A stretch of DNA of 64,000 bases from an uncultured Halomonas sp. (lineage in GTDB: Bacteria; Pseudomonadota; Gammaproteobacteria; Pseudomonadales; Halomonadaceae): NCBI RefSeq assembly GCF_947501415.1, contig NZ_CANMVL010000017.1, forward strand, positions 1 to 64,000. The letters are read 5' to 3'. Position numbers and translations under genes: made by a program. The notes beneath the pieces were generated by a model, which was not told the DNA's origin, ran no database searches, and saw only the letters and a program-made list of their open reading frames with translations. Shown piece after piece: positions 41,189-49,660 of this stretch; the first letter of the stretch is position 1, and each line of letters begins with the position of its first letter.

Positions 41189-42577
41189 ATGCGCAAGGTC
41201 TCCGGGCTGCTGCTCCCCGCCGAACGGCGCGCCATCACCGGCCTGGCCGGTCTCTACGCCACTCGTATGCTCGGCCTGTTCATGGTGCTGCCGGTTCTCG
41301 CGCTGTATGCCGATGATCTGGCCGGCGCCACGCCGCTGCTGGTGGGGCTGGCGCTGGGCATCTACGGCCTGACGCAGGCGGCTCTGCAGATTCCCTTCGG
41401 GCTGCTCTCCGATCGACTTGGGCGCAAGCCGGTGATCGCCGCCGGCCTGGTGCTGTTTGTGCTGGGCAGCGTGGTGGCCGCCGCCGCCGACACCATCGGC
41501 GGCGTCATCCTGGGGCGTTGCCTGCAGGGCAGCGGTGCGGTGGCCGCGGCGATCATGGCGCTGCTGGCCGACCAGACACGCGAGCAGGTGCGCACCGCGG
41601 CGATGGCCACCATCGGCCTCTCCATCGGAGTGGCCTTCGCCGTGGCCATGGTGCTGGGGCCGCTGGTGGCCGCCAGCTTCGGTCTTTCGGGAGTGTTCTG
41701 GTTCAACGCCCTCCTGGCTGCCATGGGGCTACCGGTGCTGTGGCGACTGGTGCCGCCCGCACCACGCCGGTTGCGCCATCGCGATGTGGGCATCGACCGC
41801 GCCCAGCTGGGGCGCACACTGAGGCGGCCCGACCTGCTGCGCCTGGATTTCTCCATCTTCGCCCTGCACCTGGTGCTGATGGCGATCTTCGTTGCGGTAC
41901 CCTTCCGGCTGATCGAGGCGGGGCTTCCCTCGGAGCGCCACGGGCTGGCCTATCTGGGCGTGATGCTGCTGGCCTTCATCGGCATGGTGCCACTGGTCGT
42001 GGTGGCCGAGAAGCGTCGACGCATGAAGGCGATGTGCCTGCTGGCCATCTCGGCGATGCTGGTCAGCCTGCTGGGCATGGCCTGGGGCGGCGCCGGTCTC
42101 TGGTGGTTGCTGGCCTGGCTGCTGGCCTACTTCATCGGCTTCAATCTGCTCGAGGCCACGCTGCCATCGATGATCAGCAAGCTGGCACCGGCCGGAGCCA
42201 AGGGCACTGCCATGGGGGTCTACTCGACCAGCCAGTTTCTGGGGGCCTTCCTGGGCGGCGTGCTGGGTGGCGCCCTGGCCCAGCAATGGGGGCTGTCGGC
42301 GGTCTTCCTGGGGGCAGCCGCGTTGGCCGCGGTCTGGCTCGCGGTCATGGTGGGCATGCGCCAGCCGCCGCATCTGGTCAGTGAAGTGGTGGCACTCGAC
42401 GGTGATCACGGCGATGATGCCCTGGAGACTCTGATGGCGAAGTTTGCCGAGGTGGCCGGCGTCGAGGATGTGCTGGTCGTCCCCGAGGAGCGCCTGGCCT
42501 ATCTCAAGGTGGATCGTCAGCGCCTCGACGAGGAGGCGCTGGCCAGACTGATCGACTCGGGAAGGGAGCGTGCCTGA
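41189..42577 (+). CDS. yajR: YajR-like major facilitator transporter with C-terminal YAM domain
   Basis: The 462-residue protein has twelve membrane spans and then a soluble domain of about 70 residues. Motif A is GLLSDRLGRKPVIAAG (about 72-87), and LGRCLQGSGAVAAAIMALLAD follows. The C-terminal part (HGDDALETLMAKFAEVAGVE...LAYLKVD) fits the ferredoxin-like YAM domain of E. coli YajR, a proton-coupled exporter of unknown substrate. The same gene neighbours uvrA and ssb in pseudomonads, which supports an ancestral position. Confidence 0.88.
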   Translation: MRKVSGLLLPAERRAITGLAGLYATRMLGLFMVLPVLALYADDLAGATPLLVGLALGIYGLTQAALQIPFGLLSDRLGRKPVIAAGLVLFVLGSVVAAAADTIGGVILGRCLQGSGAVAAAIMALLADQTREQVRTAAMATIGLSIGVAFAVAMVLGPLVAASFGLSGVFWFNALLAAMGLPVLWRLVPPAPRRLRHRDVGIDRAQLGRTLRRPDLLRLDFSIFALHLVLMAIFVAVPFRLIEAGLPSERHGLAYLGVMLLAFIGMVPLVVVAEKRRRMKAMCLLAISAMLVSLLGMAWGGAGLWWLLAWLLAYFIGFNLLEATLPSMISKLAPAGAKGTAMGVYSTSQFLGAFLGGVLGGALAQQWGLSAVFLGAAALAAVWLAVMVGMRQPPHLVSEVVALDGDHGDDALETLMAKFAEVAGVEDVLVVPEERLAYLKVDRQRLDEEALARLIDSGRERA

Positions 42578-42670
42578 CGGCGCCCTCATCCACGCCGGCC
42601 GGCATGACACGCCAGATGGCGACCCCGGCCCGCGAAACCGTGCATTGATGGCATCTCTTTCCAGACAACA

Positions 42671-42725
42671 CTTTCCTGTATCTCTTTTCTGACAACTTTT
42701 CTGAAAACTTTTCTGAAACAAGGAG
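42671..42725 (+). repeat. Tandem 12-bp repeats in the ssb leader
   Basis: Three units of CTTTTCTGANAA/C at 42684-42695, 42696-42707 and 42708-42719, with a degenerate fourth (CTTTCCTGTATC) starting at 42671, run up to the ssb Shine-Dalgarno AAGGAG. They occupy the expected 5' untranslated region. No LexA box is seen. Confidence 0.75.
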
Positions 42726-42731
42726 TCCCTC

Positions 42732-43382
42732 ATGGCCCGTGGCATCAACAAGGTCATCCTCATCGGCAATCTGGGGCAGGACCCCGAGGTTCGCTTCACC
42801 CCCTCCGGTACCGCCGTTGCCAATGTCAACCTGGCAACCACCGATACCTGGATGGATCGCCAGAGCGGCCAGCGCCAGGAGCGTACCGAGTGGCACCGTC
42901 TGGTGATGTTCAACAAGACCGCCGAGATCGCCCAGCAGTACCTCAAGAAAGGCAGCAAGATCTATGTCGAGGGACGCCTGCAGACCCGCAAGTGGCAGGG
43001 CCAGGATGGTCAGGATCGCTATACCACCGAGATCGTGGTCAATGACATGCAGATGCTCGACGGCCGCGCCGGTGGTGGAGACTTCCAGGGGGGCGGCTTC
43101 GGCGGTGCCCAGCAGCAGGGTGGCTATGGTGGTGGCCAGCCCCAGCAGGGCGGTTATGGCGGTCAACCCCAGCAGGGCGGCTATGGTAACCAGCCTCAGC
43201 AGGGTGGAGCTCCCCAGCAGGGCGGAGGCTTCGGCGGTGGAGCGCCCCAGCGTCCCCCGCAGCAGCCTCCCCAGCGTCCCGCCCAGGGTGGCCAGCCGGC
43301 TGGCGGTCAGCAGCAGGGCGGCAACTTCGGGGCACCCGACCCGGGCAGCTTCGACGACTTCGATGACGAGATCCCGTTCTGA
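42732..43382 (+). CDS. ssb: Single-stranded DNA-binding protein
   Basis: The 216-residue protein has an OB-fold of about 110 residues ([20 protein letters not shown], then [20 protein letters not shown] and [20 protein letters not shown]). A long Gly/Gln/Pro-rich linker contains repeats of PQQGGYGG (about 125-165). The tip DDFDDEIPF recruits partner proteins such as PriA, RecQ and exonuclease I. It is longer than E. coli SSB (178) only because of the linker. Confidence 0.97.
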   Translation: MARGINKVILIGNLGQDPEVRFTPSGTAVANVNLATTDTWMDRQSGQRQERTEWHRLVMFNKTAEIAQQYLKKGSKIYVEGRLQTRKWQGQDGQDRYTTEIVVNDMQMLDGRAGGGDFQGGGFGGAQQQGGYGGGQPQQGGYGGQPQQGGYGNQPQQGGAPQQGGGFGGGAPQRPPQQPPQRPAQGGQPAGGQQQGGNFGAPDPGSFDDFDDEIPF

Positions 43383-43422
43383 TACGTTGATCCGCTGACG
43401 CCATGGCGAGAGAGGTGCGCGA

Positions 43423-44310
43423 GTGAAGCTGCTGGTACTGGATGCCGGTCACTGCCTGAGCCTGGCCCTGGCTCGGGAGGCCAATCGCCGCTCGGATACC
43501 GAGCTGATCATCGAGGAGAGCCTGACGCTGGACCCGGACTGGCTGGCGCAGGTGGCGCCGGATGCCCTGGTGATTCCGCCGCTGTCGCGGCCGATCATCG
43601 CCGCGCCGGCGGAGGTGACGGCGCACGCCGAGGCGGTGGAGCGCTGCATGGAGCTGTGTCGAGAGGCGGATATTCCGCTGGTGTGGTGCGTCTCCGACCA
43701 GCTCTACGAGGATGGCTTCGCCGAGCCCATCGACGAACATGTCATTCCACGCCCGCGAGACGAGAGCCTGCGACGCCTGGTCGTTACCGGTGATCGCATC
43801 CGAGCCGAGCACCCTCACCATCTGATCGTGCGGCTGGGGCCGCTGTTCGCGCTGGAGGGCAGCCACGCCTGGCTCAACGAGTTGATCGATACACTGATCG
43901 TTGGCGGTGAGGTGCGCGGCGAGGTCGATGTGACCTGCTGCCCCACCTCGGCGGATGCGGTGGCCATGGCGCTGGTCGGCATGTTGCAGCAGCAGCAGTG
44001 CGGGGCCGGCGCCTGGGGTAGCTATCACCTGGCGGGTACCGAGCCGGTCAGCGTCTACACCTTTGTCTCGGTGGTGCGCACCCAGCTGGCCACCCGGCTC
44101 GAGGGTCGCGGTGAGAAGCGAGAGCTGGGCCCTCTGCGCGCCCTGCATCATCATCACGACCATCCACTGCGCCGCGTGCTCAACTGCCGCCGCGTGCTGG
44201 AAGTCTTCGGTGTCCATCAGAAGCCCTGGCGCCTGGAGCTGAGCAATATGCTCGATGCCTGGTGTCTGGCCAATGCGCCGGCGTGCAGCAAGGAGGAGAG
44301 CACATCGTGA
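43423..44310 (+). CDS. RmlD-like sugar-nucleotide-binding / NAD-dependent epimerase-type protein
   Basis: The 295-residue protein from a GTG start resembles extended SDR proteins of the dTDP-4-dehydrorhamnose reductase type in layout: KLLVLDAGHCLSLALAREAN, then LIVRLGPLFALEGSHAWLNE and GSYHLAGTEPVSVYTFVSVV. The N-terminal strand lacks a proper GxxGxxG, and no Tyr-x3-Lys pair is obvious, so catalysis is doubtful. It overlaps the acyltransferase gene by GTGA, suggesting a shared role at the envelope. Function unknown. Confidence 0.65.
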   Translation: MKLLVLDAGHCLSLALAREANRRSDTELIIEESLTLDPDWLAQVAPDALVIPPLSRPIIAAPAEVTAHAEAVERCMELCREADIPLVWCVSDQLYEDGFAEPIDEHVIPRPRDESLRRLVVTGDRIRAEHPHHLIVRLGPLFALEGSHAWLNELIDTLIVGGEVRGEVDVTCCPTSADAVAMALVGMLQQQQCGAGAWGSYHLAGTEPVSVYTFVSVVRTQLATRLEGRGEKRELGPLRALHHHHDHPLRRVLNCRRVLEVFGVHQKPWRLELSNMLDAWCLANAPACSKEESTS

Positions 44311-45056
44311 ACGTGCTGCGCAGCCTGATCTTCTACCTGGGCTACTTCATCGCCATGCTGGTATGTGGCGTACTGTTTCTGCCGCCGGCGCCCTTCCTGC
44401 CGCTCGGCTCTCGCTATCGTCTGCTCAACCTCTACAACCACTTCATCATCAGCTGGTTCCGGCTGGTCGTCGGGGTGCGCTATGACTTCCGTGGCCGTGA
44501 GAACGTGCCCGATGGCCCCTGTGTGATCCTTGCCAATCATCAGTCCGAGTGGGAGACCGTCTATCTTCAGCTGCTGCATCCGCCAGTGTGCACGGTGCTC
44601 AAGAAGGAGTTGCTGAATCTGCCGATCTTCGGCTGGGGGCTGCGTCTGCTGCACCCCATCGCCTTGGACCGCTCGCGGCCCTCTCGGGCCATCAAGCAGG
44701 TGCTCACCCAGGGCAAGCAGCGCCTGGGTGAGGGACTGTCGGTGCTGATCTTTCCCGAGGGCACCCGGGTCGCCCCGGGCAGCCGCAAGCGCTACAACAA
44801 GAGTGGGGCGGTGATTGCCTGCCGTGCCGGGGTACCGGTGGTGCCTGTGGCCCACAATGCCGGCGAGCGCTGGCCAGGGCGTGACTGGGTAAAGAACCCG
44901 GGCCGGCTGTCGCTGGTGGTGGGGGCTCCCATCGCCACCGAGGGGCGTAGCCCGGAGGAGGTCCTGCTCGAGGTGGAGGCGTGGATCGAAGCGACTCTCG
45001 AAGAGATCTCCGAGGTACCGAGGCCAGTGACCGATAGTGCCGACTCGGCCGTGTGA
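44307..45056 (+). CDS. plsC: 1-acyl-sn-glycerol-3-phosphate acyltransferase (PlsC family)
   Basis: The 249-residue product starts at the GTG overlapping the previous stop. An N-terminal membrane span (about 8-30) is followed by the acyltransferase motifs. Motif I is NHQSEWET (HX4E in place of the common HX4D, a variant I recall from other proteobacterial members). Motif III is FPEGTRVAPGS, and motif IV contains VPVVPVAHN. It would make phosphatidic acid at the inner membrane. The longer frame from 44262 overlaps the upstream gene and was rejected. Confidence 0.85.
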   Translation: MNVLRSLIFYLGYFIAMLVCGVLFLPPAPFLPLGSRYRLLNLYNHFIISWFRLVVGVRYDFRGRENVPDGPCVILANHQSEWETVYLQLLHPPVCTVLKKELLNLPIFGWGLRLLHPIALDRSRPSRAIKQVLTQGKQRLGEGLSVLIFPEGTRVAPGSRKRYNKSGAVIACRAGVPVVPVAHNAGERWPGRDWVKNPGRLSLVVGAPIATEGRSPEEVLLEVEAWIEATLEEISEVPRPVTDSADSAV

Positions 45057-45142
45057 CGCCCGAGTCGACAGGTAGCCTGGCAGACGGGGCTGATCTGGCG
45101 ATAAGCCCTACGAGCGTGATGCCACTATCGCGAGTGACGAAT

Positions 45143-45174
45143 GCAAGACGGCGCCCCTGAGGGCGCCGTCTTGC
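45143..45174. terminator. Bidirectional terminator between plsC and fabB
   Basis: A perfect 14-bp stem (45143-45156 with 45161-45174, core GACGGCGCCC) closes the loop CTGA between two convergent genes. T residues are few, so it is GC-driven. Confidence 0.8.
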
Positions 45175-45198
45175 GTTGCGGTGCGCGGCTGAGTGCCA

Positions 45199-46416
45199 TC
45201 AGTCGCGGAAGGTCTCCAGCACCAGGCAGGCGTTGGTGCCGCCGAAACCGAAGCTGTTGGAGAGCACGCGCTCGACCTTCACCGCGTCACGACGCTGGGT
45301 CACGATATCGACGCCTTCGGCCTGCTCGTCGAGGGTCTCGATATTGGCCGAGGCGGCGATGAAGTCGTTCTCCATCATCAGCAGCGAGTAGATCGCCTCC
45401 TGCACGCCGGTGGCCCCCAGCGAGTGACCGGTCAGCGACTTGGTGGAGCTGATTGCCGGGGTCGCGTCGCCGAACACCTCACGGATCGCCCGTAGCTCGG
45501 AAATATCGCCTACCGGCGTCGAGGTGCCGTGGGTGTTGATATAGTCGATCTTGCCGTCGACGGTGGCCATGGCCTGACGCATGCAGCGAACGGCTCCCTC
45601 GCCGGAGGGGGCAACCATGTCGTGACCATCGGAGTTGGCGCCGTAACCGGTCACCTCGGCATAGATCTTGGCGCCCCGGGCACGCGCATGCTCGAGCTCC
45701 TCGAGCACCAGCATGCCGCCACCGCCGGCGATGACGAAGCCATCGCGGGCCTGGTCATAGGGGCGTGAGGCCTTTTCCGGCGTATCGTTGTACTGGGTGG
45801 AGAGGGCACCCATGGCGTCGAACAGGCAGGAGAGGGTCCAGTGCTCCTCCTCGCCGCCGCCGGCAAAGACCACATCCTGCTTGCCCATCTGGATCTGCTC
45901 CACGGCGTTGCCGATGCAGTGCACGGAGGTGGCGCAGGCAGAGGAGATCGAGTAGTTGATGCCCTTGATCTTGAACGGCGTCGCCAGGCAGGCCGAGACG
46001 GTACTGCCCATGGTGCGGGTGACCCGGTACGGGCCCACGCGGCGCAGGCCCTTCTCGCGCATTACGTCGGCGGCCTCCACCTGGTTGGCGCTGGAGGCGC
46101 CACCGGAGCCGGCGATCAGGCCGGTGCGTTCATTGGAAACCTGTTCCGGCGTCAGCCCCGCGTCCTCGATGGCCTGAGCCATGCTGACATAGGCGTAGGC
46201 AGCGGCATCACCCATGAAGCGACGCTGCTTGCGATCGATCAGGGCATCGAGGTCGATATCGACCACGCCGGCCACATGACTACGGAATCCGCGCTCGGCG
46301 TACTCCTCCTTGAAACGAATACCGGAGCGCCCTTCACGGAGTGCCTCCAGAACCTGCTGCTTGTCGTTGCCCAGGCAGGAGACGATGCCCAGGCCGGTGA
46401 CTACCACTCGTCGCAT
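45199..46416 (-). CDS. fabB: 3-oxoacyl-[acyl-carrier-protein] synthase I
   Basis: The 405-residue condensing enzyme elongates unsaturated acyl-ACP. The Cys-His-His triad is visible: [20 protein letters not shown] (Cys near 163), [11 protein letters not shown] (His near 297) and [20 protein letters not shown] (His near 332). The N-terminus [20 protein letters not shown] is canonical. It follows fabA by 13 bp, the classical anaerobic unsaturated fatty acid pair. Confidence 0.96.
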   Translation of the reverse strand: MRRVVVTGLGIVSCLGNDKQQVLEALREGRSGIRFKEEYAERGFRSHVAGVVDIDLDALIDRKQRRFMGDAAAYAYVSMAQAIEDAGLTPEQVSNERTGLIAGSGGASSANQVEAADVMREKGLRRVGPYRVTRTMGSTVSACLATPFKIKGINYSISSACATSVHCIGNAVEQIQMGKQDVVFAGGGEEEHWTLSCLFDAMGALSTQYNDTPEKASRPYDQARDGFVIAGGGGMLVLEELEHARARGAKIYAEVTGYGANSDGHDMVAPSGEGAVRCMRQAMATVDGKIDYINTHGTSTPVGDISELRAIREVFGDATPAISSTKSLTGHSLGATGVQEAIYSLLMMENDFIAASANIETLDEQAEGVDIVTQRRDAVKVERVLSNSFGFGGTNACLVLETFRD

Positions 46417-46429
46417 GGAAACCTCCTGG

Positions 46430-46945
46430 TCAGAAGTTCGCGGTGGAGGTGAAAAGGCCGACGCGCAGGTCGTTGGCCTGGTAGATATCGCGGCCGTCGA
46501 CGGAAACAGTGCCGTCGGCCATGCCGAGAATCAAGCGCCGGGTGATGATGCGCTTGATATTGATGCGGTAGGTGACCCTCTGGGCATCGGGCAGGATCTG
46601 GCCGGTGAACTTCACCTCACCACAGCCCAGGGCACGACCGCGGCCGGGGTGGCCAAGCCAGCCCAGATAGAAGCCCACCAGCTGCCACATGGCATCCAGG
46701 CCCAGGCAGCCGGGCATGACCGGATCTCCGGGGAAGTGGCAGTCGAAGAACCACAGGTCGGGGTGGATATCGAGCTCGGCGATCAGCTCGCCCTTGCCAT
46801 GCTCCCCGCCATCCTCGGTGATCGAGATGATGCGATCGAGCATCAGCATGTTGGGGGCCGGCAGCTGGGCGTTGCCGGGGCCGAACAGTTCGCCTCGCGA
46901 ACAGGCCAGCAGTTCGTCGCGGTTGAAGGAGTGTTGCTTGGTCAC
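46430..46945 (-). CDS. fabA: 3-hydroxydecanoyl-ACP dehydratase/isomerase
   Basis: The 171-residue hotdog-fold enzyme dehydrates 3-hydroxydecanoyl-ACP and isomerises the trans-2 to the cis-3 product, starting unsaturated fatty acid synthesis. The catalytic His is in [15 protein letters not shown], and the Asp in [16 protein letters not shown]. It starts with a GTG at 46945. Its cis-unsaturated products would be substrates for the lipid methyltransferase encoded just upstream. Confidence 0.96.
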   Translation of the reverse strand: MTKQHSFNRDELLACSRGELFGPGNAQLPAPNMLMLDRIISITEDGGEHGKGELIAELDIHPDLWFFDCHFPGDPVMPGCLGLDAMWQLVGFYLGWLGHPGRGRALGCGEVKFTGQILPDAQRVTYRINIKRIITRRLILGMADGTVSVDGRDIYQANDLRVGLFTSTANF

Positions 46946-47031
46946 AGAGTCATTCCGAGAGTCGAATGTTATTAGAGGCGTAGTCTACTGCCCGTGAAAG
47001 GTGAATGCACGTGGTCCGAGCGTTCAGGAGT

Positions 47032-47598
47032 TCACTGCCCGGGGCTGGGGTGGCCGCCCAGTCGCCGGCATAGCCACAGGCAGAGGCCGGCCCAGATAAC
47101 AGCCTGGGCAGGCAGCAGCCAGGGAGCGAGGGAGACTTCGGCAAGCTTGGCGCCGGCGTAGTAGGAGAGCGGACCACCGACGGCCCCGCCCAGGACGGCG
47201 AGCCGAGGTCGCGACCACAGCCAGGCCAGGGAGTGATGCAGCAGGGTGGCGAACAGTGGCCACAAGAGCCACAGCCAGGCCGGTAGCAGCCCCAGGGCCA
47301 GGCGCGAGTCGCCAAAGTCGAAGCCGCCGACCCGGGTCAGGCCACCGTCGACGGCCAGGCCGAGCAGGATAAAGCCGAGCAGCCAGCGCCACTCCCCGGG
47401 CCGGGCCTGCCAACGCAGATGTGCGGCGAGCAGCGCCGCCGCCACGGCCCCGCCCACCAGGCTGCCGCCCAGCACGCAGGCCAGCCAGCCCGCCTCGAAG
47501 GTCAGCAGGTTGGCCAGCAGGCGCGGGGGCGAGAGTCGTCGACCCGAGGGTGGCTCAGGCATCGGTTCGGACTTCGGTTCGGGCATCGGATCAGGCAT
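47032..47598 (-). CDS. DUF2878-like inner membrane protein
   Basis: The 188-residue hydrophobic protein has about six membrane segments and features I associate with DUF2878 (LTFEAGWLACVLGG near the start and GGPLSYYAGAKLAEVSL late). The function of the family is unknown; it recurs beside cfa and DUF1365 genes. The start is unclear: the ATG at 47598 overlaps the methyltransferase gene by 8 nt, and later in-frame ATGs at 47586 and 47562 are equally good because the N-terminus (MPDPMPEPKSEPMPEP) is encoded by a 12-bp DNA repeat. Confidence 0.7.
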   Translation of the reverse strand: MPDPMPEPKSEPMPEPPSGRRLSPPRLLANLLTFEAGWLACVLGGSLVGGAVAAALLAAHLRWQARPGEWRWLLGFILLGLAVDGGLTRVGGFDFGDSRLALGLLPAWLWLLWPLFATLLHHSLAWLWSRPRLAVLGGAVGGPLSYYAGAKLAEVSLAPWLLPAQAVIWAGLCLWLCRRLGGHPSPGQ

Positions 47599-47618
47599 CG
47601 GCCCGGGTGTCGGTGAGC
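47559..47618. repeat. Five 12-bp tandem units at the cfa / DUF2878 junction
   Basis: Units GCATCGGTTCGG, ACTTCGGTTCGG, GCATCGGATCAG, GCATCGGCCCGG and GTGTCGGTGAGC run head to tail. They encode the last residues of the methyltransferase and the first of the DUF2878 protein. A related 12-bp array lies at 59977-60012. Confidence 0.75.
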
Positions 47619-48871
47619 GGCGTCGGGCGGGCGCCGGGCTTGGCCAGCAGCAGGTGGCAGGCGCCGATGGTGCGCTCGAGAAAGCCGCCCTCGCAGTAGC
47701 TCAGGTAATAACGCCACATACGGATGAATCGTTCGTCATAGCCCAGGTTGCGTACGGTCTCCAGGTTGGCCTCGAAGCGCTGGCGCCATTCACGCAGGGT
47801 GCGCGCGTAGTGCGGGCCTATCTCGCTCAGGGACAGCACATTGAGTGAGGTGCTTCGCGTCACCCCCTGCAGGATGGCGTGGTGGGAGGGCAGGAAGCCC
47901 CCGGGGAAGATATGACGCTTGATGAAATCCATCTCGCGCTTGGCGGCCTCGAAGCGCTGGTCGCGTATGGTGATCGCCTGCAGCATCGTCAGGCCGTCGT
48001 CGGTGAGCAGCCGATCCAGGGTGGCCAGGTAGGTCTCCAGATACTGGTGGCCCACCGCTTCGATCATCTCCACTGAGATCAGCCGGTCGTAGCGGCCCTC
48101 GAGCTCGCGGTAGTCCTGCATGAGCAGGGTGATACGCTCTCCGAGCCCCTCCTCCTCGATGCGGCGCGCGGTATGGGCGTACTGCTCCTCGGAGATGGTG
48201 GTGGTGGTGACCCGACACCCGCGGGTCCTGGCCGCGTGGATGGCGAGCCCGCCCCAGCCGGTGCCGATCTCCAGCAGATGGTGGTCGGGGCGCACATCCA
48301 GCCGCTCCAGCATGAGGTCCAGCTTGTGGGTGGAGGCCTCCTCCAGGCTCGCCTCGACGTGGGGGAAGACGGCGCTGGAATACATGCGGTGTTCGCGGTC
48401 GAGGAAGGTGGCAAACAGCTCGTTGCCGATGTCGTAGTGGGCCGAGATGTTGCGTCGTGAACCCGACAGGCTGTTGCGCTGCAGGCGGTAGAGGGCGGTC
48501 AGCAGCCAGCGTCCCAGGCGCGCGGGGCCGTTCTCGATCTCGCCGTTGACCCGCTCCAGGTTGGCGGCGCACAGCCGTACCAGTGCGACCAGATCATCGG
48601 TATCCCAGTCGCCATCCATGTAGGCCTCCGCGGCCCCCACGGTGCCACCCAGCGCCAGGCGCCTCCAGGCCCGGCTGTCGCGCACCACCAGGTTGGCCAC
48701 GAGTGGCCCCCCCTGGCCCAGACAGTGGCGGCGATGCCCCTCGATCAATGTGATCTGGCCGCCCTCCAGGCGGTCCAGCTGGGCCAGCAGGCGCGGGCGT
48801 AGCCAGCGTGTCAGACGGTCGGCGTCGTCCGTCAGGGGACGAGTGGTGTTGGCGGAGCGCAGCGTGTTCAC
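47591..48871 (-). CDS. cfa: Cyclopropane-fatty-acyl-phospholipid synthase family methyltransferase
   Basis: The 426-residue SAM-dependent enzyme acts on unsaturated acyl chains of membrane phospholipids. It has NISAHYDIGNELFATFLD (141-158), the SAM site LEIGTGWGG (200-208), and SVEMIEAVGHQYLETY. The EMIEAVG form marks the subfamily usually found with DUF1365 rather than the E. coli Cfa type (GMFEHVG). Reaction products could be cyclopropane, methylated or furan precursors. It lies 12 bp downstream of the DUF1365 gene in the photolyase operon. Confidence 0.88.
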   Translation of the reverse strand: MNTLRSANTTRPLTDDADRLTRWLRPRLLAQLDRLEGGQITLIEGHRRHCLGQGGPLVANLVVRDSRAWRRLALGGTVGAAEAYMDGDWDTDDLVALVRLCAANLERVNGEIENGPARLGRWLLTALYRLQRNSLSGSRRNISAHYDIGNELFATFLDREHRMYSSAVFPHVEASLEEASTHKLDLMLERLDVRPDHHLLEIGTGWGGLAIHAARTRGCRVTTTTISEEQYAHTARRIEEEGLGERITLLMQDYRELEGRYDRLISVEMIEAVGHQYLETYLATLDRLLTDDGLTMLQAITIRDQRFEAAKREMDFIKRHIFPGGFLPSHHAILQGVTRSTSLNVLSLSEIGPHYARTLREWRQRFEANLETVRNLGYDERFIRMWRYYLSYCEGGFLERTIGACHLLLAKPGARPTPLTDTRADA

Positions 48872-48883
48872 GTCGGTCTCTCC

Positions 48884-49660
48884 TTACGAACGATCGGCGT
48901 CGGTGCCGGGGTGGTCATGGATCGGTACTCGCTTGGCCCACAGGCGTAGCGCCTCGAGGTGGATGCCGGCCAGGGTCTTGGCCCCCATCCACGGCTGGCG
49001 TGCCAGGGTGGTGAGCAGCACGCCACGGGTCGCCGGGCGACCCTCCAGGGTCAGGGTGGCGTCGAAGTGGCGTTCCCCTTCGCGCCAGTTCTCCATATGC
49101 ATCAGCAGCCGCTCGCCGGGGGTGTTGAAGCGCCAGCGATAGATCATGTCCATGGGGTTGAAGGGCGAGACGTGCATCGCCTTGGTGAACTCGGCCGTAT
49201 GGGCATGCCGGCTCGGGTCCACGGCGCAGGCATAGCGGGTGCGCTCGCCCCAGGGGGTGTTGCTCACCTCGCCCAGCACGGCGCGTAGCCCGCCACGGGT
49301 ATCGAAGGCGTAGTAGAGCGAGATGGGGTTGAAGCCCAGGCCCAGGGTGCGCAGCTGGGTGAGCAGGCAGATGCGGCCGTCGGGAGCGTCGCCCAGCTGG
49401 CGCGAGAGCTCCTCGCGCACCGCCTGCTCGAGCGGGAGATCCTCGGATACCGGCCCGCCCTTGAGATGATCTTCGCGGCGGAAGCGAGCCAGCGCGGGGC
49501 GCCGGGCGCTGAAGCCGGGCACATCGTCGAAAAGCTCGGGCAACTCACCGAGATCGAGCCAGGCCATCCATGTCCCGTAGGTGAAGGCGTGCTTACGCGG
49601 CAGGAAGCGCCGATGACGCAGCTCGCCGCGGTAGATGCGTGAGCGGGGCGTGGCGATCAT
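48884..49660 (-). CDS. DUF1365 family protein
   Basis: The 258-residue protein has the family features IYRGELRHRRFLPRKHAFTY at the start, LTQLRTLGLGFNPISLYYAF and KAMHVSPFNPMDMIYRWRFN. No catalytic role is established that I can rely on. It is found with cfa-like genes and flavoproteins in light- or singlet-oxygen-responsive clusters. It overlaps the flavoprotein gene by 4 nt. Confidence 0.85.
   Translation of the reverse strand: MIATPRSRIYRGELRHRRFLPRKHAFTYGTWMAWLDLGELPELFDDVPGFSARRPALARFRREDHLKGGPVSEDLPLEQAVREELSRQLGDAPDGRICLLTQLRTLGLGFNPISLYYAFDTRGGLRAVLGEVSNTPWGERTRYACAVDPSRHAHTAEFTKAMHVSPFNPMDMIYRWRFNTPGERLLMHMENWREGERHFDATLTLEGRPATRGVLLTTLARQPWMGAKTLAGIHLEALRLWAKRVPIHDHPGTDADRS

Noticed and set aside
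43150..43320. Repeats in ssb as a CRISPR or mobile repeat
   Set aside because: They encode the Gly/Gln/Pro-rich SSB linker in frame, which is normal for the family.
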